A stretch of DNA of 64,000 nt from Brucella pecoris (GCF_006376675.1 NZ_VEWK01000016.1:1-64000), one strand, 5' to 3'; positions 33,903 to 43,492 are shown, counted from the first letter of the stretch. Translations and numbers: made by a program. Notes: a model not told the origin generated them from the letters alone.

Positions 33903-34778
33903 CTATTTTGGCTCCGGATTGTCCTTAGTAACCAGAACCGCCTTTTCCAGGGTGCCGGCGCCATCAACGCCCCACTTTGCCATGATTTCCTTGTAGGAGC
34001 CGTCATCGATCATGGACTGGATGGCATCACGGAAAACTGGCCCAAGCGCATCACCCTTGCGCACGCCAATGCCGTTGAAGACCGGATTGCTGACCAGTTC
34101 AGATACGCTGAAGCGCCCCGTAATCTTGGCCATATAGTGCATTTTTGCCGATCCGGCCGCCACCATCTCAACACGCCCCGAGGACACAGCCAGTTCGGCG
34201 GCGTTCTGGGTGGTGAATTGCTGCAGATTAATCGGCTTCTCACTGGCGGATTCGCACAATTCCGCGCTCTTTTCCTTCAGATATTGGTAGTCCCAGGCAC
34301 CTGTCATCACTGCAACGCTATGGCCGCACAGATCTTTTTCCGACTTGATGGAAAAGTCCTTGCCTTTCAAGAAGGCGTAGGCGGTGCCTTCCTTACGCTG
34401 AGGAATGAAATCAAGCGAATCAAGCCGTTCCGGCGTCACACCGAAGGAAGAAAATCCGGCGTCAAAACGCTTGCTGGCCAGGCCCGGAATGATGGCGTCG
34501 AAACTGGTTGCGGTAAATTCGAATGTCACGCCAATGCGTTCCGACATGGCTTTGGCCATGTCGATGCTCCAGCCTTTCAGGACGCCGTCTTCGACAAACT
34601 CGTCCGGTGGCCAGTCATTGAAGGCAGCAATCTTGACGCCCTTCCTGTAATTCTCCGGCACAGCGTCCTGTAGTGCCTTGATCGGTGCGGCATGCACCGA
34701 GGTGATGCTGGCGGCCGCGGCCAGCGCCGCCAGCGCTACCATCATGCGCCGGGATGCGGTTTTGCGACGATTGGTCAT
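33903..34778 (-). CDS. Polar amino acid-type substrate-binding protein
   Basis: Encodes 291 residues with a signal peptide (RRMMVALAALAAAASITSVH, cleavage near HAA). The mature family-3 binding fold shows KIAAFNDWPPDEFVEDGVLK, GWSIDMAKAMSERIGVTFEF, and ERLDSLDFIPQRKEGTAYAF. GGGGAG precedes the ATG. The operator TGTGAGAACGTTCGCA lies 71 bases upstream (reverse orientation, 34850-34865), between this gene and the divergent lacI-type gene. It is the first gene of the uptake operon of module A. Its ligand may be a fructosyl-amino acid; this is inferred from linkage to the deglycase and kinase. Confidence 0.9.
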   Translation of the reverse strand: MTNRRKTASRRMMVALAALAAAASITSVHAAPIKALQDAVPENYRKGVKIAAFNDWPPDEFVEDGVLKGWSIDMAKAMSERIGVTFEFTATSFDAIIPGLASKRFDAGFSSFGVTPERLDSLDFIPQRKEGTAYAFLKGKDFSIKSEKDLCGHSVAVMTGAWDYQYLKEKSAELCESASEKPINLQQFTTQNAAELAVSSGRVEMVAAGSAKMHYMAKITGRFSVSELVSNPVFNGIGVRKGDALGPVFRDAIQSMIDDGSYKEIMAKWGVDGAGTLEKAVLVTKDNPEPK

Positions 34779-34849
34779 TTATCTCCCCTTTGATTGGAAC
34801 TTTATCCCCGTGCGAGGCTCGTCTTCTACTTGCGTTGCTGATAATGATA

Positions 34850-34865
34850 TGCGAACGTTCTCACA
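34850..34865 (-). promoter_or_regulatory. LacI-type operator, copy 1
   Basis: On the minus strand this reads TGTGAGAACGTTCGCA, identical over 16 bases to the site at 36981-36996. The core GAACGTTC is a perfect palindrome. It sits between the divergent binding-protein and LacI genes, so it can control both. Confidence 0.8.
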
Positions 34866-34982
34866 ATATAGCCATTGATTGATCGCATCCGTCAAGTTGA
34901 AAGTTGAGATCAGGCCCATCATCGCCTATGAAACGGTACAGGTATTGAGCAGCGTGAAACTGCTTGGAAGGAACGCGCAGAC

Positions 34983-36080
34983 ATGGGTGAACGACGCGCC
35001 GACAAGACGACCATTGCCGATGTGGCGCGCCTGGCCGGCGTCAGCACCGCGACCGCCGGACGTGTATTGGGCGGCTATGGCTATACCAGCGAAGAAATCC
35101 GCGACAAGGTGAAGAAATCCGCTGATATGCTGGGCTATCGCCCCAATCTGCTGGCACGCAGTCTTATCACCGGGCGCAGCAAGACCATAGGCGTTGTCGC
35201 GGGCGACATGCAAAGCCCGTTTTACGCCAGTATTCTCCGCGGTATTTCCGATGTGGTTCGTGCGCGCGGCTTTGGCTTGATCGTCACCAACAGCGATGAA
35301 TCGATCGATCGTGAGCTGGAGGCAGTGGATCTTCTGCGCGAAAAGCAGGCCGACGGCATCATCATTGCGCCCTGTGATATTCTCAAGGCGCAGCACTTGC
35401 ACGATGTCGTTGCCAGCGGCTGTCCGGTGGTTCAGATCGATCGCCGCGTGAAGGGATTGAAGGCGGATTCGGTGACCGTCAATGGCCGCCAGGCCGCCCA
35501 CGCCGCAGTGACCCAAATGATTCTCGACGGCCATAGTCGGATTGGCGTACTGGCGGAACTCGAGCATGGCCGCTACAAGAATCTCAACGCATTTCTTCAC
35601 GACCGCCAGCACAAGAAAATCGATATTTCATCGCTTTATCCGAGCTGGCAACGTCTGCTCGGCTATATCGAAGCGCATGAGGAAGCCGGGATCGCCTTTG
35701 ATCCGAGCCTCGTTGCCCAGGTGGGCAGCTATTCGATCGATATTGCCCGCCAACACGCCATCGCGTTGCTGACCCGGGAAAACCGGCCTTCAGCGCTGTT
35801 TACCACCGATGGATTGATGTCAGCCGGCGCCATGCTGGCAATCAGCGAACTCGATTTTTCCATTCCGCAGCAACTGTCCGTGGTCTGCTTCGACGATTTG
35901 GACTGGATGTCGTTCTTTACCCCTAAACTGACGGCAATCCGGCAGCCGCTGCTCGAGGTTGGCGAAGCCGCGGCTCGTCTGGTCCTGGAGCGGCTCGATA
36001 GCGCCGATCGGGCGCAGCAGGATATCGTGCTGCATGCCGAATGGCAGCCGCGCTGTTCGCTCGCCCGCCATCCCGGTTGA
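34983..36080 (+). CDS. LacI-family regulator of module A
   Basis: Encodes 365 residues. N-terminal LacI HTH (TTIADVARLAGVSTATAGRV, then LGYRPNLLARSLITGRS with the hinge). The periplasmic-binding-like effector domain begins KTIGVVAGDMQSPFYASILR and ends with FTPKLTAIRQPLLEVGEAAA. It is divergent from the amino acid transporter operon and followed by the convergent kinase gene. Two identical 16-base palindromic boxes in its neighbourhood are its likely operators. The effector is probably a phosphorylated or free Amadori compound (inferred). Confidence 0.9.
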   Translation: MGERRADKTTIADVARLAGVSTATAGRVLGGYGYTSEEIRDKVKKSADMLGYRPNLLARSLITGRSKTIGVVAGDMQSPFYASILRGISDVVRARGFGLIVTNSDESIDRELEAVDLLREKQADGIIIAPCDILKAQHLHDVVASGCPVVQIDRRVKGLKADSVTVNGRQAAHAAVTQMILDGHSRIGVLAELEHGRYKNLNAFLHDRQHKKIDISSLYPSWQRLLGYIEAHEEAGIAFDPSLVAQVGSYSIDIARQHAIALLTRENRPSALFTTDGLMSAGAMLAISELDFSIPQQLSVVCFDDLDWMSFFTPKLTAIRQPLLEVGEAAARLVLERLDSADRAQQDIVLHAEWQPRCSLARHPG

Positions 36081-36120
36081 TCTGGCCGGTCTTAACCTCA
36101 AAAGGACATTCGCAGCGGAC

Positions 36121-36957
36121 TCAATCCTGCAACTCGGCTATAGCCTCGCCGAGATCAATCGGCGCGGCATGACCTGTACCACCATATTGGCCACATGTCG
36201 CCGCAGCAACGCATGACGCCGCTTGTAGCAATGTTGCAGGCGCCTCGCCGTTCAGCAAGCCATAAAGGGTGCGGGCAATGAAACTGTCGCCCGCGCCTAA
36301 CGTGTCAACCGCCACAATCGGCGTTGCTTCCGCATGAAAAACCCCTTGCGAACCGGCAAGAACTGCGCCCTCTGTACCACGGGTGACCAGCACCCAATCC
36401 GCGCCGCTCTCGCGGAGGCAGGATATAGTCGCTGTGACCTGGTCCGATGAGAGCTCACCGCCCGAAACAGAGGCCAGAAAGCATCTCGGGCCAATACGCC
36501 GATAGTGTTCTACGTCGCGGCGGGTGGAAAAATCATAGGACAGGCGTTGCGGTGCAATGGCATCCAGCCAGCCGTCAAGGCCGCTCGACTGACCGATATG
36601 GACGGCATCGAACCGGCGCGCAAACTGAATATCGGCAGTGCTCGGCTCAAACATCGACACTCCGAGATCAAAGCGGATGAAATAGCGATCATTATTGCCG
36701 CGATGACCAATGATGCAATATGCCGTCTTGCCTGTGGCCTCCATGCGCAGATGCGAAGTATCGACCCCCTCGTCGCGCAGTGCGGCCTGAATGACCCTTC
36801 CGGCCGCATCTGCGGCAACCACGCCGATATAGGCCGCCTCGGCCCCAAAACGGCTCATATGGATAGCGACATTGACACAGTTACCGCCCGGAAACATTTC
36901 CCGACGCGAAATGTAACAATCGACGACATTATCGCCCATCGCCGCGATTTTGATCAT
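36121..36957 (-). CDS. PfkB-family kinase, FrlD-like (module A)
   Basis: Encodes 278 residues from MIKIAAMGDNVVDCYISRRE; the frame is open far upstream but without SD. N-terminal substrate motif PGGNCVNVAIHMSRFGAEAA and C-terminal ATP/anion-hole motif VDTLGAGDSFIARTLYGLLN contain the catalytic Asp. The short length and GDN start resemble fructoselysine 6-kinase FrlD, which phosphorylates the sugar part of Amadori compounds at C6. It is divergent from the SIS deglycase gene, with the operator at 36981 between them. The sugar specificity is inferred from the partner genes. Confidence 0.88.
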   Translation of the reverse strand: MIKIAAMGDNVVDCYISRREMFPGGNCVNVAIHMSRFGAEAAYIGVVAADAAGRVIQAALRDEGVDTSHLRMEATGKTAYCIIGHRGNNDRYFIRFDLGVSMFEPSTADIQFARRFDAVHIGQSSGLDGWLDAIAPQRLSYDFSTRRDVEHYRRIGPRCFLASVSGGELSSDQVTATISCLRESGADWVLVTRGTEGAVLAGSQGVFHAEATPIVAVDTLGAGDSFIARTLYGLLNGEAPATLLQAASCVAAATCGQYGGTGHAAPIDLGEAIAELQD

Positions 36958-36980
36958 TCTTATTTTCCCAATTGACAAGA

Positions 36981-36996
36981 TGTGAGAACGTTCGCA
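36981..36996 (+). promoter_or_regulatory. LacI-type operator, copy 2
   Basis: TGTGAGAACGTTCGCA, the same 16 bases as the reverse strand at 34850-34865. It lies 23 bases before the kinase start and 117 bases before the deglycase start, in their shared divergent promoter, next to a TTGACA hexamer (36972-36977). Confidence 0.82.
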
Positions 36997-37113
36997 CACT
37001 AAAGTAGAACTGTCAACGTATCGCGGGGTTGGTACCGGGAAATGTTGCACTGGACCGGAACGGCTGCCGATCGGCGCAGCCGGGCTCTTCAAGACGCTGA
37101 AAAGAGGAATAGA

Positions 37114-38115
37114 ATGCCCAAACAACTTCCTACCGATATTGCTGAAACCTTGAATGCGCTTGCGCAGCGGGATTTTTCGCATGTGTTTCTGGTTGCCTGC
37201 GGCGGATCGCTGTCAATCATGCATCCGGGCAAGTATTTTCTGGATCGCCATTCGGGACTGCTGACCTCTGATGTCTATAATGGCGACGAGTTCGTCACAC
37301 GCGACCCGCGTCGCCTCAACAGCGATGCCATTGTCATTCTGTGCTCCCAGACGGGCACCACCAAGGAAACGGTGCGGGCGGCAGAACATGCCCGTCGCCG
37401 GGGCGCCTGCGTGATCTCCCTGACGCTGGATCCGCAATCGCCGCTCGCCGCCGCCGCCGACCACGTGCTGCAATACCAGGCGTCCTACACCACCGGCATT
37501 CCGATCGATGGTGCCGACAGCAATTACAGCGTGCTTTACATGTTGCTGGCGGGCATTGTCGATTTACGCGACAAGACCAGCCTGCTGCCCAAACTGCTGG
37601 AAAGCCTGCCGGCACTGCAACCGGCCATTGAACGCGGTCAGCAGCATTTTGATGAAACCTTTACCAGATATGCAGAGCGCTATGGCCGCGAAAAAGTCGT
37701 GTACACCATGGCTAGCGGTCCGGTTTATGGCGCAGCCTATTCATTCTCCATCTGCGTGCTCATGGAAATGCTGTGGATCAACTCGCAAGCTATCCACGCC
37801 AATGAGTTCTTCCATGGCCCATTCGAAGTCGTCGATAAAAATGCCTGCTTCGTCGTCATGATTGGGCTCGATGAAACGCGTGCGCTGGCCGAGCGTGGCC
37901 GGGATTTCCTGTACCGTTTCGGCGAGCCGGACAATATGTTGGTGCTGGATGCAGCGAAACTCGATCTCGCTGACATAGATGACACTTTCAAGGGATATTT
38001 CGTGCCGTTGATTTTCTTCGATGCTCTTTGGAAATTTGCCTATAAGTTGGCGGCGAAACGTGAACAGGTCATGCTGGACGGTCGCCGCTACATGAAAAAG
38101 ATCACCGACTACTAA
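37114..38115 (+). CDS. SIS-domain Amadori-phosphate deglycase, FrlB-like (module A)
   Basis: Encodes 333 residues from MPKQLPTDIAETLNALAQRD. Two SIS domains: the first with VFLVACGGSLSIMHPGKYFL and CSQTGTTKETVRAAEHARRR, the second with YTMASGPVYGAAYSFSICVL and the active-site region HANEFFHGPFEVVDK. This matches the FrlB/GfrF group, which splits 6-phosphofructosyl-amino acids into glucose 6-phosphate and the amino acid. It lacks the glutaminase domain of GlmS. It is divergent from the kinase and ends at a hairpin. Confidence 0.88.
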   Translation: MPKQLPTDIAETLNALAQRDFSHVFLVACGGSLSIMHPGKYFLDRHSGLLTSDVYNGDEFVTRDPRRLNSDAIVILCSQTGTTKETVRAAEHARRRGACVISLTLDPQSPLAAAADHVLQYQASYTTGIPIDGADSNYSVLYMLLAGIVDLRDKTSLLPKLLESLPALQPAIERGQQHFDETFTRYAERYGREKVVYTMASGPVYGAAYSFSICVLMEMLWINSQAIHANEFFHGPFEVVDKNACFVVMIGLDETRALAERGRDFLYRFGEPDNMLVLDAAKLDLADIDDTFKGYFVPLIFFDALWKFAYKLAAKREQVMLDGRRYMKKITDY

Positions 38116-38121
38116 CAGCAC

Positions 38122-38153
38122 CCCGGCTCAATCTTCGTTGAAGTTGGGCCGGG
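38122..38153 (+). terminator. GC-rich hairpin after the module A deglycase
   Basis: CCCGGCTCAA (38122-38131) pairs with TTGGGCCGGG (38144-38153) apart from one G-T position, around a 12-base loop. It starts 6 bases after the deglycase stop. No long T-run follows, so efficiency is uncertain. Confidence 0.6.
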
Positions 38154-38355
38154 ACTACTACCGTTCCCGACATTGCCATGGCTGCTCGCTATACGGTGAA
38201 TGGCCTCCATAATGCGGAGCTCGCCGCTACGATCTTTTCCGACCAACACCGTACGACAATCAATTGCGTTTGCCAGAGATCACTACATTACCTTTTCAAA
38301 ACCGCACTATATACCGCTGCGCCGAAATCACTGCCCAAAGATGATATTCAAAACT

Positions 38356-39462
38356 CTAGATTACTTGAACCGGAACGGCTGTTCCATTGGCGGAGAAGAT
38401 ATGCATGTCCTTCGTCGAAGCTGTAAATCGTAATGTATCTGAGAGCCTAAAATCCGCTTCCTCAGGGGTTTTGATCAGATATTTGGTGTCGGAACCGACC
38501 ATGTCGATGTAAAGGATTTGCGCCTCGCCCAGATGCTCTACAAGATCCACGGTTCCCGAAAAGAGGGGGCTGCCAGTTTCCTCGCGGGCAATCCTGGTAC
38601 TCTCGGGTCGAATTCCAACGCTAACTCTATCATTGAGTGCGAAAGTTCCATCACTGGCTTCAAGGGCAAGTTTCGTCCCACAATCAAGATGACAGGTATA
38701 ACTACGTCCCGAGGTCTCCGATATAGTGCCCGCGAGTATGTTCATGGCTGGAGAACCGATAAACTGCGCAACGAAAAGATTGGCTGGCTTTTTGTAAAGC
38801 TCTACTGGTGTTCCAATCTGCTCGATATTGCCATCCTTGAACACAACGATCCGATCCGCCAGTGTCATCGCTTCCACCTGATCGTGGGTCACATAAATCA
38901 TCGTGACATCGGGCATGCTTTGCTTGAGTTTTGCAAGCTCGATGCGTGTAGCCACCCGCAGGGCTGCATCAAGATTGGACAAGGGTTCGTCAAACAGGAA
39001 AACACGCGGGTTTCTGACAATTGCGCGTCCAATCGCAACACGTTGTCTTTGCCCTCCCGAAAGGGCCTTTGGCAAGCGTTGCAGATATTCACTAAGCTGA
39101 AGAATTTCGCCGGCTTTCTTGACCCGTTTGTCTATCTCTGCCTTCGTCACGCCGGCAATACGCAGACCGAAAGCCATATTCTCATAGACTGTCATATGAG
39201 GATAAAGTGCATATGACTGGAAGACCATCGAAATACCCCGTTTCGACGGAGCGACATTGTTCATACGCTCCCCGGCGATGACAAGATCACCCGACGTTAT
39301 CGTCTCAAGGCCTGCAATTGAGCGCAACAGGGTTGACTTTCCACAACCGGACGGCCCGACGAAAACGACAAACTCCCCCGATGTAATATCAAGGTCAATG
39401 CCATGGAGTACTTCCAGGTTGGCGTAGGATTTACGTATATTCTTCAGCGACAGGTCGGCCAT
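38356..39462 (-). CDS. CUT1 sugar ABC transporter ATPase (UgpC/MsmK type)
   Basis: Encodes 368 residues from MADLSLKNIRKSYANLEVLH (AAGGA 9 bases upstream). Walker A GPSGCGKSTLLRSIAG, Q-loop MVFQSYALYPHMTVYENMAF, signature LSGGQRQRVAIGRAI, Walker B FLFDEPLSNLDA, switch His YVTHDQVEAMTLADRI, then a C-terminal TOBE regulatory domain (SVGIRPESTRIAREETGSPL). It serves the two CUT1 permeases of module B and is the last gene of that operon. Confidence 0.92.
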   Translation of the reverse strand: MADLSLKNIRKSYANLEVLHGIDLDITSGEFVVFVGPSGCGKSTLLRSIAGLETITSGDLVIAGERMNNVAPSKRGISMVFQSYALYPHMTVYENMAFGLRIAGVTKAEIDKRVKKAGEILQLSEYLQRLPKALSGGQRQRVAIGRAIVRNPRVFLFDEPLSNLDAALRVATRIELAKLKQSMPDVTMIYVTHDQVEAMTLADRIVVFKDGNIEQIGTPVELYKKPANLFVAQFIGSPAMNILAGTISETSGRSYTCHLDCGTKLALEASDGTFALNDRVSVGIRPESTRIAREETGSPLFSGTVDLVEHLGEAQILYIDMVGSDTKYLIKTPEEADFRLSDTLRFTASTKDMHIFSANGTAVPVQVI

Positions 39463-39505
39463 CGTTCCCATTCCTTTTATTCTTGTTTCGCTTGGGTTGT
39501 GTTGC

Positions 39506-40909
39506 TCACGGAGCCAGACTTGCCAGGAACCTCGTTATGGGGCCCGGGACACGGTTGAGGATTTCGGTATCGTTCTTTCTTCGAATAGCCGCGCGGACGA
39601 TTTTCGCACCCAGATAACGCACAGGTTCGGGCGGAAGCTTGGTGCGGTTTTTGATCCCCACCAAACCACAACTGCTCCATTTATCCACGCGTCCCAGGAT
39701 CAGGCTTGCAAGGATCCGACCTGCGACAGGCGCCTGGGCAATGCCGGTCCCATTGAAACCCAGAGCATAGAAAATATTCGGGTAATGCCTTAAATGATCG
39801 AATACCGGTAGATGCTGCGCCGTACAGTCGATCGGACCGCTCCAGTCATGAAGGATCGGCACGTCCTTTAGCTGAGGATATACGCGGTGCAGTTCACGTA
39901 TATTGTCTGCACCGCCGTCGCCGCTGCGATTAAAACGTTCGTCAATCCGATCATTATAGGCAATTCCACCCGTTCCCCGTCCAAATACGACCTGATCCGA
40001 CGGCGTGCGCTGATAATAGAGCACGTGTTGCTGCGCATCACAGATCGAAGCACCATCAGTCCAACCGATACGCTTGAGTATATCTCCAGCAGGCGCTGTC
40101 GCAACGAGTTGACTGCTCACCACATAAAGATAGGGATGAAGCTCAGGGATCGCGGAAGCCCAAGCATTGACCGTTAAAGCAACTTTGTTGGCAGTCAATG
40201 TCCCGTCTTGTGTTTTAAGTTCGGGCCGCTCACCCGGAACGATCTCCAAAACAGGGCTTTTTTCATGAATGACAATCCCCTTGGAAAGCGCAAGTTTGCG
40301 AAGGCCAAGAGCAAGCTTGGCAGGCTGGACAGTCCCTGCCCGCTCCTCGACAATACCGGCATATGATGCGCTAGAGCCAGTGCGCCGTTCAATGTCGTGC
40401 GCATTCAGTGTCTGGAACGGGTTGAACCCGGATTTCTGACAGATATCCAGTGCTTTCGCCCACGCACCTTCCTGTGCGACAGAACTTGCGGTCCACAGCC
40501 AGCCATCAAGACGCAGATCCATGTCAATGGTTCCACAATCTTGCAGCGCTTTCAGCTCATCAATTGCATCGCAGGTTGCCTGACAAAGCATGCGCGCATC
40601 TTCGTCGCCCACAAGGTCGCGCAACATATCGATTTCAGCATACCAGCTGTGGACTTGTCCGCCATTACGCCCGGATGCGCCCGAACCGCAAGAATCTGCT
40701 TCCAGGATTGTGATACGCGAATTTGGTTCTTGTTCTCGTATCCGCAGTGCCGTCCAAAGCCCGGCATATCCCCCGCCAACGATTGCAATATCGCATTGCT
40801 GCTGACCCGTTAAAGGTGCGGTGACCGGATCTGCGCCAATACTTTGCAGCCAGAAGGAACGATCCTGCTTCGCCGCGACAACGGGTGGTCTCATTGTGAT
40901 AGAGCTCAT
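39506..40909 (-). CDS. FAD-dependent amine/amino acid oxidoreductase (DAO family)
   Basis: Encodes 467 residues from the ATG at 40909 (AGAAGG 7 bases upstream). FAD motif CDIAIVGGGYAGLWTALRIR near residue 40, SGRNGGQVHSWYAEIDMLRD, and C-terminal YALGFNGTGIAQAPVAGRIL. The DAO fold resembles gamma-glutamylputrescine oxidase PuuB and related amine or sarcosine oxidases. It starts two bases after the kinase stop. In an Amadori module it may oxidise the released amine or amino acid, or may act directly on the fructosyl-amine like amadoriase; sequence alone does not decide. Confidence 0.85.
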   Translation of the reverse strand: MSSITMRPPVVAAKQDRSFWLQSIGADPVTAPLTGQQQCDIAIVGGGYAGLWTALRIREQEPNSRITILEADSCGSGASGRNGGQVHSWYAEIDMLRDLVGDEDARMLCQATCDAIDELKALQDCGTIDMDLRLDGWLWTASSVAQEGAWAKALDICQKSGFNPFQTLNAHDIERRTGSSASYAGIVEERAGTVQPAKLALGLRKLALSKGIVIHEKSPVLEIVPGERPELKTQDGTLTANKVALTVNAWASAIPELHPYLYVVSSQLVATAPAGDILKRIGWTDGASICDAQQHVLYYQRTPSDQVVFGRGTGGIAYNDRIDERFNRSGDGGADNIRELHRVYPQLKDVPILHDWSGPIDCTAQHLPVFDHLRHYPNIFYALGFNGTGIAQAPVAGRILASLILGRVDKWSSCGLVGIKNRTKLPPEPVRYLGAKIVRAAIRRKNDTEILNRVPGPITRFLASLAP

Positions 40910-40911
40910 AG

Positions 40912-41781
40912 TCAGACCTTCTGCGCTGTTGCAATCACTTCGTGGTATTTGTCGAGCAGCCATTGTGGGATTGACTGCAAGGGCTGGGGAAAGCCCCCCG
41001 GGTGCGTGCAGGTTTCAGACGCACTGACAGCAGCCTTTTGCAGCGCCTCTTCTTCAGAGCAACCTTCGAAGAAAAGCGCCACCAGAAATGAGGCGATAAA
41101 GCTATCACCAGCTCCACAAGTGTCGACCACGTTCACGGGTACGGAACCTGCGGAATACAATTGGCGTCCATTGTCATAGAAAGAACCGCGTTTGCCGCAG
41201 GTAATAACGACCTGTTGAGCTCCAGCCCGTTTGAATTGTGTAATCAATGGTTGAACCGGTTCGTCCGGGTCGTCTGGTCCTGATGCAAAAACCAATGGGA
41301 CGCCCTCAAGCGTCAGGTCAAAATGCCGGGTAGAGACATCCACACTGAATCTGACACCGTCCTCTACAAGCTGACGCACCAGTTTTTCACTGGAATTGGT
41401 CCCAAGATGAGTCCAATCGGATGAGAGCAATGCCTGATATCGCTGCTGATCTGGAATGTAGTTTTCACCAACACCCAGAGATTCAAACAGAAAATGCCGT
41501 TCACCGTCATTATCGGTCAAAAGCGTTACAGCTGAATTTCCCTGAATAGTTTCAATATCGCTTGGCACAAGTCCGACATCTTCGATCACACCAAGCATGA
41601 TCTCTGCTTCCCTGTCGGGTGCCAGTGCGCCGATATACCGGGCACCGACCCCAAGCCGTTTCCACTGCACAGCAACATTAAGGGCATTTCCACCAACAGT
41701 AACGACCCCCTTGTTCAGATAAGCATCAAGGCAGTTGTCACCCACAGCAACAAGATTGAGATTTGCGTTCTTCATCATCAT
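40912..41781 (-). CDS. PfkB-family kinase, FrlD-like (module B)
   Basis: Encodes 289 residues. NLVAVGDNCLDAYLNKGVVT, then VGGNALNVAVQWKRLGVGAR at the sugar site, and VDTCGAGDSFIASFLVALFF with the catalytic Asp at the ATP site. It is a paralogue of the module A kinase. It overlaps the FrlC-like gene as ATGA. Proposed role: phosphorylating an Amadori compound at C6 before cleavage by the SIS deglycase of the same operon. Confidence 0.87.
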   Translation of the reverse strand: MMMKNANLNLVAVGDNCLDAYLNKGVVTVGGNALNVAVQWKRLGVGARYIGALAPDREAEIMLGVIEDVGLVPSDIETIQGNSAVTLLTDNDGERHFLFESLGVGENYIPDQQRYQALLSSDWTHLGTNSSEKLVRQLVEDGVRFSVDVSTRHFDLTLEGVPLVFASGPDDPDEPVQPLITQFKRAGAQQVVITCGKRGSFYDNGRQLYSAGSVPVNVVDTCGAGDSFIASFLVALFFEGCSEEEALQKAAVSASETCTHPGGFPQPLQSIPQWLLDKYHEVIATAQKV

Positions 41782-42617
41782 TCCGCAGTATCAAAATGAG
41801 GGGAAATCGCATCAAGGCAGCGCCGCCAGACTGCAACCGGATCCAGTGCATATGAGCCATTGCCAAATGGCTCGAAGGTCAATGTGCCCCGGAATGAATG
41901 ATGAGCGATTTCAGTAAGGTAGCCGTCAAGTGGCAAGTTTCCGTCCCCCCACGCCAAATGTCCCGCTGATGTTCCATCGACGACATGAACATGGGCAAGA
42001 CGTTTGCCAAATCTCGAAAAGTAATCACTGACCTTATCTTCAGCCGCTGCCATGGCAACCAGATCAAGTACCAGATCGACATTTTCCGCATTCAGATCCT
42101 GCCAGAGACGTTCAAGATCGGCGGCATTATTGACGATGTTGCTTTCAGTGCGCTGTAGGGGCTCAAGCAAACATCGAAGCCCCAGATTGGCCGCATGTGT
42201 CGTAATTCTCTCCAACGACTGAAGCGAATGGTTCCACGCGCGTTCGCGGCTCTCGCACTCAAAACCCCGTCCGGGTGTCAAGAAGAGGTAGCTCGCACCC
42301 AGTTCGGCACTGAAATCGGCTGCTCGCAGAAAGCATTCAACACTCTTTTCACGATAAGCTACGTCGCCTGAGGCTATGTTGACCGGATAAAGAACCTGTT
42401 CCGGGGTGAAGCAATGCACGCTGATCCCGTTATCATTCAGAATTGACCGGACACCTGAATGCCGTGCACGGTCAGCATGAAACAGATCAAGATGGGGGGC
42501 TATTCCCCATAGCTCCATACGTTGAAAGCCCATCAGTCGAAGCTGTTCGACAACCCATTGAAAGGGATAGTGCTGGAACGAAAAGTTGGCACCGATCAAC
42601 TGTTCACGTTTTAACAT
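41778..42617 (-). CDS. Sugar epimerase of AP-endonuclease-2 TIM-barrel fold, FrlC-like
   Basis: Encodes 279 residues. TIM-barrel signatures include ELWGIAPHLDLFHADRARHS, CLLEPLQRTESNIVNNAADL with the metal-binding Glu, VDLVLDLVAMA, HVHVVDGTSAGHLAWGDGN and TLTFEPFGNGSYA. FrlC in E. coli interconverts fructoselysine and psicoselysine. Its presence with FrlB- and FrlD-like genes gives module B the full epimerase, kinase and deglycase set. Overlaps the kinase start by four bases and follows the permease by 11 bases. Confidence 0.85.
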   Translation of the reverse strand: MLKREQLIGANFSFQHYPFQWVVEQLRLMGFQRMELWGIAPHLDLFHADRARHSGVRSILNDNGISVHCFTPEQVLYPVNIASGDVAYREKSVECFLRAADFSAELGASYLFLTPGRGFECESRERAWNHSLQSLERITTHAANLGLRCLLEPLQRTESNIVNNAADLERLWQDLNAENVDLVLDLVAMAAAEDKVSDYFSRFGKRLAHVHVVDGTSAGHLAWGDGNLPLDGYLTEIAHHSFRGTLTFEPFGNGSYALDPVAVWRRCLDAISPHFDTAE

Positions 42618-42628
42618 TTTCCACCACG

Positions 42629-43492
42629 CTATTTGCCGATGCCTTCCGCCAGCCCGCGAATGAAGAAACGCTGTGCGGCGAAGAAGACGATCAGGATCGG
42701 AAGTGCCGAAAGTGTCATTGCAGCAAAGACAACGGCATAATTAGTTCCGTGTTTTGCCATGATTGATGTAAGGCCGACTGGCAGGGTCTGCACATCCGCA
42801 CCACTGGTGAAGATCATGGCGAAGAGATATTCATTCCAGGCAAACAGAACGTGCAGGATCACGCAGGAGACGAGTATCGGCTTGCAAAGAGGTAAGGTCA
42901 CACGCCAGAAAATCTGACCTTCACTTGCCCCGTCCATGACGGCGGCTTCATCTAGATCACGTGGCAGACCAAGCATATAAGCGCGAATAAGAAAAGTAGT
43001 GAACGGGATGCGAAATGCCGTGTAAAGGATGATAAGAGCCCAATAGGTGTTATAGAGACCAAGCTTTTGCATGATCCGCACCAGCGGAATAACCGCAACC
43101 GTTGGGCTTAACATCAATCCGCCAAGTACCAGGCCAACGAATATTGGCTTGCCCGGCAATTTTGATCGCGTCAGGCCGTAGGCGGTCCAAGCGCTTATCA
43201 GAACCGTACAAACAGCCGAAAACAACGTGACGATAATGCTCGTTGCAATGTAGTTCCTGATGCCCTGATTCCAGGCTGATATATAGTTGTCCACCGTAAA
43301 AGCCGTAGGAAGCGCAAATGGTTCACCAAATATCTCCGAGTTAGTCTTGAAACCGTTCATGGCCATCCACGCCAGCGGGTAGATTACGACAATACCAAGG
43401 CTGATGAGGAAGGTGACCAGACAGACACGCACGAGCGTCTGAGCAAATTCCGTAGGTTTCGTCTCGGTCGATTGATAGGAGGCGTTGTTCAT
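42629..43492 (-). CDS. CUT1 sugar ABC transporter permease (MalG type)
   Basis: Encodes 287 residues with about six membrane helices, an N-terminal cytoplasmic lead, and the EAA motif DEAAVMDGASEGQIFWRVTL PLCKP. Overlaps the partner permease as ATGA. With the other permease it forms the heterodimeric channel of module B. Confidence 0.92.
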   Translation of the reverse strand: MNNASYQSTETKPTEFAQTLVRVCLVTFLISLGIVVIYPLAWMAMNGFKTNSEIFGEPFALPTAFTVDNYISAWNQGIRNYIATSIIVTLFSAVCTVLISAWTAYGLTRSKLPGKPIFVGLVLGGLMLSPTVAVIPLVRIMQKLGLYNTYWALIILYTAFRIPFTTFLIRAYMLGLPRDLDEAAVMDGASEGQIFWRVTLPLCKPILVSCVILHVLFAWNEYLFAMIFTSGADVQTLPVGLTSIMAKHGTNYAVVFAAMTLSALPILIVFFAAQRFFIRGLAEGIGK

